This document shows, piece after piece, positions 35,462 to 45,253 of a DNA stretch of 64,000 nt; position 1 is the stretch's first letter; each line of letters begins with the position of its first letter. The position numbers and the translations under genes were made by a program. This DNA comes from Pseudeuparius sepicola (Eukaryota; Arthropoda; Insecta; Coleoptera; Anthribidae), in assembly GCA_963920635.1 (NCBI GenBank), contig OY987305.1, forward strand, positions 8,719,153-8,783,152. The letters run 5' to 3'. The notes beneath the pieces are model-generated. The model was not told the DNA's origin, made no database searches, and was given only the letters and a program-made list of their open reading frames with translations.

Positions 35462-35915
35462 ATTACTGGACACAGCCCCAAACACATTATCCCTCTTTCT
35501 TCGACAAAAGTATTCTTCTAGTTTTACCGTAAAATATTTAATGTTTCTTTGAGTGGTAATACTTATTTTATTTATTTACTATTTTAATTGATGACATTTT
35601 TACTGCAACCTTCAGAACAAAATTAAACATACTTTTTTCCAACAGCAAACCCAGTTACGCAGGTTTCGAGACGCCACTGTGCACTTTTGACTGTCTTTTT
35701 TTCAGTTTAGGTAGGTAGATGGCGCCACTGTTTGGGGAATTTCGTTTCCCGTTTAAACTTTGAACCAAGCAGTGAAGCAGTTGGCGTTAGCATTGGCACT
35801 GTTGGCATGCATGTATGGTGCTTTTGTTTTTCGCTTCGGTCCTCAGTCCGGCGCGGGTTCTATAGTATTTGCGGTTGCATGTGTTAAATTGTTCAAAATT
35901 TACTTTTCTGTCGAT
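35462..35915 (+). promoter_or_regulatory. 5' flank of CK2alpha copy 2 (head of unit 2)
   Basis: Matches 21637-22486 without the MITE: CCCAAACACATTATCCCTC, GATGGCGCCACTGTTTGGGG, then TGAACCAAGCAG. From ATG 35811 an open frame encodes a hydrophobic stretch (GSIVFAVACVKLFKIYFSV) joined to the candidate first exon. Copy 1 does not share that frame. Confidence 0.5.
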
Positions 35916-35986
35916 ATGGAGCATGTTCCTGATCAATACCTCAATTTGCTTACATCAGGACCCAAAGGAGACGTATACGAGACTGG
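35916..35986 (+). other. Candidate first exon of CK2alpha copy 2
   Basis: ATG at 35916 opens MEHVPDQYLNLLTSGPKGDV and ends GAGACTGG before GTACGG (35987). That donor is poor but keeps the frame into exon 2. The better donor GTAAGT (35992) shifts the frame into a stop. An in-frame ATG at 35811 could add a hydrophobic leader. Confidence 0.4.
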
Positions 35987-36049
35987 GTACGGTAAGTTTA
36001 TATGTCGACAGTATGATGTGTTAATCGTAATTCAAGAGGCGACTCCTAT

Positions 36050-36180
36050 TTGTTCCCAGTTTTTATATTTTTAGACCCTTGGCCGAGGGTGCACCACCTT
36101 TAAGCCCCCTCAGGTTTGTCTATACTCTCTAAAACATATCCAGTCGCGAAAAAAGTTACGGAAGACTGTCAATTTGACGT
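36050..36180 (+). repeat. Short copy of the intron 1 leader region
   Basis: TCCCAGTTTTTATATTTTTAGACCC, the GCACCACCTTTAAGCC-type stretch and TACGGAAGACTGTCAATTTGACG match 22630-22770 (unit 1) and 38870-39000 (same unit), so this part of intron 1 is present twice in unit 2. Confidence 0.6.
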
Positions 36181-36317
36181 GAATTTAGGCGATTCCCGAT
36201 TCCTATTTGTTCCCAAGGTCACTGAGCGACACTGGCTATACAAATTCAAATATTAGCAGTCTTCAATAGACCCACAGATGAAATTTTTAATTAAGTATTT
36301 AAAAAAAAGTAATTGTC

Positions 36318-36425
36318 CGAGATTTACCAAAATATAATTTGCAAAACCTTTTTAAAATACCTAGGTACAATGTCGAAGTTATAGGATGTACTATTTTGAT
36401 ACTGATGTGGATTTTTAAACGTAAT
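36318..36425 (-). repeat. Inverted copy of the sequence before unit 1
   Basis: GATTTACCAAAATATAATTTGC, CAATGTCGAAGTTATAGGA and ACTATTTTGATAC are the reverse complement of 21530-21640. A small inverted duplication inside intron 1 of copy 2. Confidence 0.65.
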
Positions 36426-37654
36426 AATACAAATCACGTAGGTATAGGCACAAAACATGTTCCAAAAAGCTATATTTTTGTGGAAAATCTGACAAAAAAT
36501 GCAGAGGGTAGGTATACCTAATATTATGAATAAGTAATAGAAGGGGTGGTTGAGTGGAGGTGCAATTGGGTGAATTTGAAAACAGCAAGTGATATGTCAT
36601 TTTCTCTGTTTTTGTAGTGGAGGAATTCAATTTCGACATTATTTTGAAGAAAAACAGTGATGAATGTCCAAAAGTGTCAATACCTATATCGGATTTTTAT
36701 ATTGAAATGTACTTATAGTGGTGTGAAATTAGTAGTCCTAGTAACAGCGGTTATTACTCATGCGATTGTCATGATTATCGAAATATACATAGGTACTTAG
36801 TTTATGAAAATGTAAATATTAGATAGGGCGGAAGATAAAGACAATTTATAAAACAAAATAATATATTAAAACATGTTGCGTTGCGACTAGTATACATTTT
36901 GAAATGGATGTTTTGTAACCTAGTCAATTAGATTACTATAAATTTCATACATTTTATTATTTTACTTTAAAAAGCCAAACTTCACCATTTAACCAGCTTA
37001 TATTAATTAATTTACTTATATGTACATAACAATAAAGTGGACAAAAATTGTAATAGGTATGTTCCAACTCATAACAACAGTAGTTTATGATACAAGGACG
37101 AAAATTTGAGTTTTTCGTACGACTAAGGGGACTGCCTAGTATCTACTTGAGCGAATGCTATCCTAGTTCTATCGGGAAAAAAGTCGGCCCCAATAGCCGC
37201 AAATGGCAACGAAGGCAAAATAATAGTAATTGCCCCCCTCCCCCGCACAAGCATGTCGTTGCTCCTAGTTTGGAGTATTGTGAGGGTGATAATTATTATT
37301 ATTGTTATTATTATTCAAGTTTGACGTTTAATTTCATAGCCAACTTTCAAAGACTTTAAATATCACATCTCCAATACGTGTTTTCAGTTATTCGCGTTTT
37401 TGGCGAAAATGATAAAGTTTTTCGAAAAATAACAAGAGTTAAATTAAATTCTTCATAACACAAAGTAACAATTTTGTAAGTCCGCCAACGGACAAAAAGT
37501 TCTGTCTCATTTTTAGTGTGCATCACTCTGTATCAACCCTTTAAAATGGTACAATTGAACTATGTTTTCTGTCAATTAATGCCCTTGGTACCCCCACAAC
37601 GTGTACCAAATTTGGTTTTTCCAATCAAAAATAACTGAGATATTACTTTTTTCG
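36426..37654. other. Intron 1 sequence of copy 2, no gene recognised
   Basis: AT-rich DNA found only in unit 2. It includes a TAA/TTA-rich microsatellite-like patch near 37290-37315. Open frames are short and unremarkable. Confidence 0.4.
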
Positions 37655-38605
37655 AAATTTCAATGCCCACTTTTTTTAGCGATTTTTTTTATTTAAAATC
37701 TGACCCCACAGCGTTAATCAGAACATCCCGAAACCCCTATATACAAAATTTGAATAAAAAATATACAGGGAGTTCCATTCTACAGGGTGTCAAAGTAGAG
37801 CAAAATAGGAATTTAAAGGCATCTGCCAAGTCAAGAGTGCCATGGAATCCCCTCAAAACAGTTGAATGGTTAATCGGACCACTCAAGATGTTGGTGTGCA
37901 AAGATCCAATACAAAATATACAGAGTGTTCTTATCTGTGCCATCTCAAATTACTGAATTTTTGGAACTTTATACTGGTCACAAATCGAGTATATCAAAAC
38001 CGCTACACACACTATAAACGAACTAAATCTAAAAAATACAGAAGTCTGCCAGTCAGTAAGTCCATATCAGTTAAGGTGGCTGGTGTGCCACAACAGGAAA
38101 CGCACAGAAAATGTATCATCTTAGACAGTGACTTTGTTGAGGAAGGTCCAATAATTTAAATTCGTTTTTATTTCTTAGTTGGCATTTTGTAAAAAAATAC
38201 ATTACTTTTGTGTTTATCAATATTTTTTCAATGATTCCACAGCACTCATGACCCTTATAAAGTTTCATAAAAATTCAGCAATTTGAGATGGCACAGATAA
38301 GAACATTCTGTATATTTTGAATTGGACCTTTGCACACCAACACCTTGAGTGGTCCTATTAACCATTTAACTGTTTTGAGGGGATTCCATTGCACACTTGA
38401 CTTTGCAGGTGCCTCTAAAATTCCTATTTTGCTCCACTTTGACACCCTGCACAATAGAACTCCCTGTATATATTTTATTCAAATTTGGTGTATAGGGGTT
38501 TTTGGGCGTTCTGATTAACGCCGTGGGGTCAGATTTTAAATAAAAAAATCGCTAAATGGTTTTTGTGAAAATCGGGGTATAAAAAAATCGTAGCCGTCCC
38601 TGGAT
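37655..38605. mobile_element. Foldback element with a unique spacer
   Basis: The left arm (TAAAATCTGACCCCACAGCG, CAGGGAGTTCCATTCTACAGG) is mirrored by the right arm (CGCCGTGGGGTCAGATTTTA near 38520). The spacer (about 37960-38280) includes GGTGTGCCACAACAGGAAACGC and is also found, reversed, at 56690-56740. Partial copies lie at 25467, 32430, 56830, 61310 and 62645. Confidence 0.8.
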
Positions 38606-38869
38606 TTGCATTTTGACAAAAGTAAACACGTCAAAAGAAGCGTTTTTTTCAAAATATCTCACAAAATACATTTTTTATCGATTTGTATACACTTAAAAGT
38701 AGACACCCTGTAGGTAAGTTGCGTTAAATCACCTTATTTTGGGCTCCCCTGTATGCTCCTGATCTGTGTCGGTTCTTATGAGGAACACCCTGTAGACCCG
38801 ATGTCGCGCAACATGGCGGCTATTTTGACCTTGACTTTTAAAGAGGCAACCTACTCAATAGACCATGAT

Positions 38870-39480
38870 TTGTTCCCAATTTTTATTTTTTTAGACCCTT
38901 TCCTGAGAGGGCGCCACCTTTCAACCCCCTCTAGGTTGTTGCCCTGTCTCTCGTCTGGTTCCGACAAAAATTGCGGAAGACTGTGAAATTGACATGTTAA
39001 CAATCCCCCATTTTTTACCATTTATCGTTTTTGTAACGTTGCGGAACTCCCTTAAGTTAATCCTCTATCTTCCCTCTATAGTTTTCGTAAAAATTTTGTG
39101 CCTAAATGTCGCCTAATATCCCCAAAAACCGAAAAGCAGTGACTCCCAATGGCGAATTTAAGCTTCTGTGCGCTTGACTACTGCCCGACATTGCTTTGCC
39201 GAAATTCGCCAGGCATTAGCGTCGTACGTTGGCGTGGAGCGCTGGCGTCCGACGCCAACTTCATACAACTGATCATGATACCGATGTACTTATCCACGTT
39301 ATTCATTCACAAGATGTGGGATGTAAACGGATTCCCGAATATTTAGGAGGTCCGTTGGGATGTTCAACTTTGTTATAGGTATCTATTTCTCCTACCAAAA
39401 ATATTTATAACCACGTAGTGGCTATATTGAATAAGTGTTGAAAAAATATTTTTGTATAAATGAATCTACCTTGAATCTAC
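38870..39480 (+). repeat. Intron 1 segment shared with unit 1
   Basis: GCGGAAGACTGTGAAATTGACA, CCCAAAAACCGAAAAGCAG, GCTGGCGTCCGACGCCAACTTCA and CAAGATGTGGGATGTAAACGG are the same as 22640-23290. It anchors the alignment of the two CK2alpha first introns. Confidence 0.75.
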
Positions 39481-39582
39481 ATTTTGTTCAGAAGTCTGAG
39501 TTTCTAGTTTTATGTCTTTTCTTTAAATTATAAGTAACTCTTTTTCTGACTTCCTTCCCTCTTCGCTAAGAGACCGGCGATA

Positions 39583-40718
39583 TACAGGGTGATTCAGCCT
39601 TATTCTGCGACACTTCAACAAACAAAAAAATAACCGCACTTTCTTATATAAACTATATCATTTTAAGGCCGTATAAAAAAGTTACAGGGTGTTAAAGTTG
39701 AAGGAAATATGTGGACTTTATTGAATATTTACCAAACTAGTTAAGATATTTAAGTCATATTTGATGCACGTTATAACGGCATGGGTTAGCATAAAACCTG
39801 CTAATATCAAACACCTTGAACAACCAGTGGCGTAGAAGCGGGTAATTAGTATAATTGTTTTTAGAAGAAAAAAAGAACCACCTTATATAACAATAAAATG
39901 TATTCAATTTATGTAAATTTTAATTTTAAACAAAAATGTCCTCTAGGTATTTTTTCGTGTGCGTAATGGTTTCAAGGCAAATTTGATTTTTTGTATTATT
40001 TCGGGGTATTTCTGAAAAATTATTTAAAAAATTTGCTCCATAAGTAACACATAAAGTAGAAATAATGTGTCTGCTACTTTAAATAAAGTAACTTTTTCCA
40101 ATAAACTTACCTATTTAAGGCTATACTTTTGAAGATACAGGGTCTAAAACATTTAAGGAAGATACAATTAATGTTACGCGCTGTATCTTGAAAAGTAAAA
40201 CCTTGAATGGGTAAGTTTATTGGGAAAAGTTACTGTATTTAAAGTAAGAAACACATTTTTTCTGCTTTGAGTGTTACTTATGGAGAGAAGTTTTAAGTTA
40301 ATTTTTCAGAAGTACCTACCCCGAAATAATACGAAAAAATCAAATTTGCTATGAAACCATGACACATATGAAAAAATGCTAAGAAAACGTTTTTGTTTAA
40401 AATTAAAATTTACATAAGAAATTGAATACATTTTATTGTTATACAAGGTGGTTCTATTTTTTTTCTAAAATAAATTATACTAATTACCCATTTCTACGCC
40501 CCTGGTTGTTCAAGATGGTTGATATTAACAGGTTTTATGCTAACCCATGACGTTATAACGTGTACCAAATATGACTTAAATATCTCAACTAGTTTAACAC
40601 CCTTTAACACCCTGTAACTTTTTAATAAGGCCTTAAAATGATATAGTTTATAAAAGAAAGTGCGGTTATTTTTTGGTTTTCACCTGTTGAAGTGTCGCAG
40701 AATAAAACTGAATAAAAC
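39583..40718. mobile_element. Foldback inserted into the unit 2 palindrome
   Basis: Begins TACAGGGTGATTCAGCCTTATTCTG; GAAGTGTCGCAGAATAAA lies inverted at the far end. Long arms share CGCACTTTCTTATATAAACTATA and CAAATTTGATTTTTTGTATTATTTCGG on opposite strands. It splits the palindrome end that is whole at 23356 in unit 1. Confidence 0.8.
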
Positions 40719-41616
40719 TGAAATGAAACGTTTTTCAAATGAATGCCAATCATATCCATGGATGAATGTAAATGCTACGAATGTGACAAAAATTATATTT
40801 TTCATTTGTATGAATAATCCATGTCTCAGAACGATTTTAAAATGCATGCCAATAGTACCAAACGAAAAGTTATGACAAAAAAAACAGCTGATACTTATTG
40901 GCATGCAGTTTCCGCGCGCAGAACAAATTTTGGTGAGAACATTATATTGTAAAATTTTTTGGTAGGTACCTATCTCCGAACGATTTTAAAATACATGCCA
41001 ATATGTTTTACGATAAATTTGCACTGACAAACGATAATTTACGGATTGGCATGCAGTTTTGTAATGCAGGACCTCAAGAAAAGTTATTGCTGAAAGTGCA
41101 AACAAATTCAGGTAGGTATCTTCTAACGGTTTTAAAATGCATGCCATTGACGTATGTTATTGGCAACGAAAAAAAGATGATATTAACTATTGGCATGCAG
41201 TTTTGGGATGCTCTAAATATTTGCCGGCATCCAAATTACAACAAAAAAGGTTCAGGTATGTATTCTGAACGATTTTAAAATGCATGCCAAGATTGCCAAG
41301 TAGTTTTATGAAAAATTTGCACTACCAAACGACGATTTACCGATTGGAATGCAGTTTTGTAGTGCAGAATACGAAGCAGAACATTATCAAAAGAATAATA
41401 GCATGTATTTTAAAATCGTTCGAAACCTGCAATTTTTGACACTTTTCGCATTAACTGTTGATAATGTTCTGTACTGCAAAACTGCATGCCAATCGGTAAA
41501 TCGTCGTTTGGTAGTGCACATTTTTTTAAAAGCTTTTATTTAACTTGCAATGTATGTATGTATGTATGTATGTGTGTAATTTGTTCGGGTGGAATCTTGC
41601 AACTCAATTTTGAAGC

Positions 41617-42105
41617 AGATATCTTCAACCGATCGAGCTGAAATTTTGTACACACGTTTAATTTGGATGACAATGCATGATTATATGTGTGACGTCATTC
41701 TAAATCCAACATGGCGGATCACCCAAGATGGCGGACTAGTTAAATTTCAACCGATCGAGCTGAAATTTTGTACACACGTTTAATTTGGATGACAATGCAT
41801 GATTATATGTGTGACGTCATTCTAAATCCAACATGGCGGAACACTCAAGATGGCGGACTAGTTAAATTTCAACCGATCGAGCTGAAATTTTGTACACACG
41901 TTTAATTTGGATGACAATGCATGATTATATGTGTGACGTCATTCTAAATCCAACATGGCGGAACACTCAAGATGGCGGACTAGTTAAATTTCAACCCATC
42001 GAGCTGAAATTTTGTACACACGTTTAATTTGGATGACAATGCATGATTATATGTGTGACGTCATTCTAAATCCAACATGGCGGAACACCCAAGATGGTCA
42101 TTAGA
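41617..42105 (+). repeat. Four 122-bp tandem units with CRE and ATGGCGG motifs
   Basis: GAGCTGAAATTTTGTACACA recurs at 41635, 41757, 41879 and 42001, exactly 122 bp apart and almost identical. Each unit has TGACGTCA (a CREB/ATF palindrome), CAACATGGCGGA and, in three, CAAGATGGCGGAC (YY1-type). Confidence 0.93.
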
Positions 42106-42223
42106 AGGTCTCCTCATTGAAGAGCTAGACTGTTCTAAACTAACCGGCAAACGACCTTGCAACAATGATGCGTTAACTGAGATGAATAGACTCAGACACC
42201 TGGCCAAACTAAAAATTACAAAA

Positions 42224-42552
42224 TAAATTAAAAGTAAAAAAATATTTTTAAAAAAAGCTTTTATTTAAATGCGCTAAAAAGAATAAAATAATCTTTTCTT
42301 TTAAAACTTTTACTATCAACTTATAACGTCATTCCACAATTTATATGATATAAAAGCTTGTCGCGAGATTTAAGTTTTCAAACTAAGTAAATACCACTAC
42401 TTAAATCTCGCGACAAGCTTTTATATCATATAAATTGTGGAATGACGTTATAAGTTGATAGTAAAAGTTTTAAAAGAAAAGATTATTTTATTCTTTTTAG
42501 CGCATTTAAATAAAAGCTTTTTTTAAAAAATATTTTTTTACTTTTAATTTAT
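42224..42552. repeat. Long near-perfect inverted repeat
   Basis: Arms of about 160 bp (42224-42385 and 42398-42552) with AAAGCTTTTATTTAAATGCGC, ATAACGTCATTCCACAATTT and CTTGTCGCGAGATTTAAG, and a loop of only about 12-25 bp. By eye the arms match almost base for base, so it is young or kept by gene conversion. Confidence 0.9.
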
Positions 42553-43929
42553 TTCATAAAATAGATTGCTAAGCATTTTAAAATCGTTCGGAGATACCTG
42601 AAATTTTTTGTACTTTTAACAATAACTTTTCATAACGTTCTGCATTACAAAACTGCATGCCAATCGGTAAATTATAATTTGACACTGCCAATTTATCGTA
42701 AAACATATTGGCATGCATTTTAAAGTGTTTTGGAGATACCAAAAAATTTTACAATTTAATAATCTAAGGTGCTCACCAAAATTGGTTGTGCGCGCGGAAA
42801 CTGCATGCCAATAAGTTTCCGTTGTTTTTTTTTTCATAATTTTTCGTTTGGTACCATTGGCATGCATTTTAAAATCGTTCTGAGACATGGATTTTTCATA
42901 CAAATGAAAAATCTAATTGCACACCCTTCTGCACCCGCGCGGCGCCTAAAATTCGCTTTTTTTTCAAATTTACATTCATCCATATGATTGGCATGCATTT
43001 GAAAAACTTTTCATCTGACTGGTCATGTACTGCCGGTCCTATAAGTGCCATTCTATTTTTGTCAGTAAATTATCTTATTTATCTTATACCTCCGCCATTG
43101 CCGAGAAAATAACGAAATTAAGCGTTTGTGGACTTCTAACTGAGGTAAAATTTTCGTTTTAAAATGTCATTTTCTATCCAACGTTAAAGTCCTGCTACAA
43201 AAAACTGACTCGCCCTGTAAATCTTTGGATAATTAGATAAACCAAAGATGTAATAGGCTGTGGATAAACTAAATCACAATTCATCACAAAGCCGCAAATT
43301 AAGTATCTTTGTAAATTATTAAATGATATAGGTACCTATATTTTTTAGGTATGAACTTATTTTGTCCAAAAATGGGGCTCGCACCGACTTAGGTTATTCT
43401 GTTGGACATTTACGATCGACTCTCTCAATACTCTCAATTTAACTCGAAGGTAACTGATAGCATTGAGTAAAGGAATAGATGATAGCCGTTCTTGAATTAG
43501 GTGTTCAATGGTCGTAATATTATAAAAGGAAAAACGCGGCCTCGGACCGTGCAATGTGGTTTTAGAGCGGTACAGCTCATACTTACCGAAAGTGGTTTAT
43601 AGGCCAAGGAAAATAGAATTTGACCTAGAAAAAATATTAACTGCAATTTTGTTTCATCACTATCAAAGTTATAAGTAAATACGTTGGTAGAAACCAAAAA
43701 TTAAACATTTTGAAAAAACGGAACCTTGAGTTACCTCAAAAATACCTATTTTTCGTTAGAAATTTCGAGCAAAAATGTTAACTGGATTTTTTTAGACTCT
43801 TTACCTAAAAAAACTTCCCTTGCTAACATAATATTTTAAGAAATTAAACATTTTAAGAATATGGAAGTAACTTAGATCGACAAAGAGGGATAAAAATCGG
43901 ATAATTTTCTATTTCGGCAAAAGCAAAAA

Positions 43930-44320
43930 TATTAACTACGTTTTTATTGCAGATGATCATTCCCTTGTACAAATAGAATGTAACTTATACAAAATTAAAC
44001 ATTTATCTGAGCCGCATGTACGTCAGCTGTCACTTCTCATTGGTATAGACAAGGCAAAAATATTAACTGTTTTTTTTTGTTTAACTTTTTGCAATATAAC
44101 TATATTGAATCATATATAGCGAAATTAAACATTTATTTACGGCGCATATAGGTCAACTGTCACTTGTCATTTCTTTAGGAAAGCAAAAATATTAACTGTT
44201 TTTTTTGTTTAACTTTTTACAATATAACTATATTAAAACACATATAGCGAAATTAAACATTTATTTACGGCGCATATAGGTCAACTGTCATTTGTCATTT
44301 CAAAATACTTCCGTTACCAA
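43930..44320 (+). repeat. Three tandem units of about 129 bp in intron 1 of copy 2
   Basis: AAAATATTAACTG and GAAATTAAACATTTATTTACGGCGCATATAGGTCAACTGTCA repeat near 43927, 44055 and 44180, the last two almost identical. Not seen in intron 1 of copy 1. Confidence 0.75.
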
Positions 44321-45253
44321 TTTTTGTTTAATTTCAAAAAATTTAACAAGACTTAGTATCCACTTACAAAGTTTAACAAAAATCAGCCAGTTAATAATTT
44401 TGCTCTCAAAGACAGCTTCAAATTTCTTTAAAATGCGATTTCCGGCGAAACAATATGTTTAATTTCAGAACAAACTGTTAATACTTGATTTTTAAGGTAA
44501 TTAGATATAAATAATAAAAACGCAGTTAATATTTTTGCCCAACAAAATATTACGCAAAATGTCATTTTTACATCATTCGGATACTTGGGCAAACGTAATC
44601 TGTTTAATTTATCAATCTCAACTTTATATACCTACCTTACTTACTAATAAATGCAGCTTAAAATTCGCAGTTAATATTTATGCCGTCTTTATTACAAGAC
44701 AATGTATTTTTCTAAAAAACGCCCACACGCGTATATTTATTTTGTATAAAAAACAATTCTGGCGTTCATTTATTACCAATATTTTGTGATGGCATTATAA
44801 AAATGCGGTTATGAATTTTGTCTAGGTTTCGTTATTTTTTACCGTAATTTCCATGGCCTATTACGGCTAGCTTCGAGACCAGTCTACTCTTGAACTATAG
44901 TTCAAGAAGCCGTCTTGTGGTGATTCCAAAAGTTAGTGCGCTTGATGTGTGGGATTTTAACGGACATTTTAGTAGGTACTGTGGAACAAACTAGGTGTGA
45001 TATATTTAACTGTAGGCTATCTTTCTAAAGTCTAGTAGGTATGTCGGGAATGGCGTGTATCTTTGCCTACCCATACAAGGCTGACTATAAAAATTTGAAG
45101 ATTATGATTTAATCATCATAATTAAATCTACTAGATTAGCGAAACTGTGCTTTCAGCAAGGTAACGTGAGCCGGTGTTAGATAATAGATTTATTTTACAT
45201 GGTATTCCATGCTTTGCCTGGTTACTAATGTTATTTTTTTTTGTTTGTTGCAG
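44321..45253 (+). other. 3' end of intron 1 of copy 2
   Basis: Ends TTTGTTTGTTGCAG at 45240-45253. TAATCATCATAATTAAATCTACTAGA near 45111 is shared with 25022-25040 in unit 1. No exon recognised. Confidence 0.5.

Larger units (their letters stand above)
41521..42552 (+). mobile_element. Array-bearing element with a long terminal hairpin
   Basis: Comparing GTCGTTTGGTAGTGCACA|..|CATAAAATAGATTGC with the empty unit 1 site (GTAGTGCAAATGTATCGCAAAATAGATTGC near 24146) defines the insertion. Order: AAAAGCTTTTATTTAACTTGC, a TATG microsatellite, four 122-bp repeats, a 46-codon open frame (42081-42224 approximately, HPRWSLEGLLIEELDCSKL..), and a long inverted repeat. A diverged reverse copy is at 12925-13736. 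The superfamily is not identified; no transposase. Confidence 0.75.
40719..43035. repeat. Unit 2 copy of the GCATGC palindrome, interrupted
   Basis: Same organisation as 23356-24548: ACGATTTTAAAATGCATGCC units on the left (near 40830, 40980, 41135, 41268) and reversed units on the right (42585-42880), closing with TGGTCATGTACTGCCGGT. It is enlarged by the element at 41521-42552. Confidence 0.8.

Noticed and set aside
35760..36074. Long frame beginning MNQAVKQLALALALLACMYG as a separate membrane protein
   Set aside because: It opens with TTG, not ATG. It overlaps the conserved 5' flank and candidate exon 1, and copy 1 does not keep the frame.
41635..42105. CRISPR-like array
   Set aside because: The units are contiguous 122-bp repeats without unique spacers, in a eukaryotic transposon.
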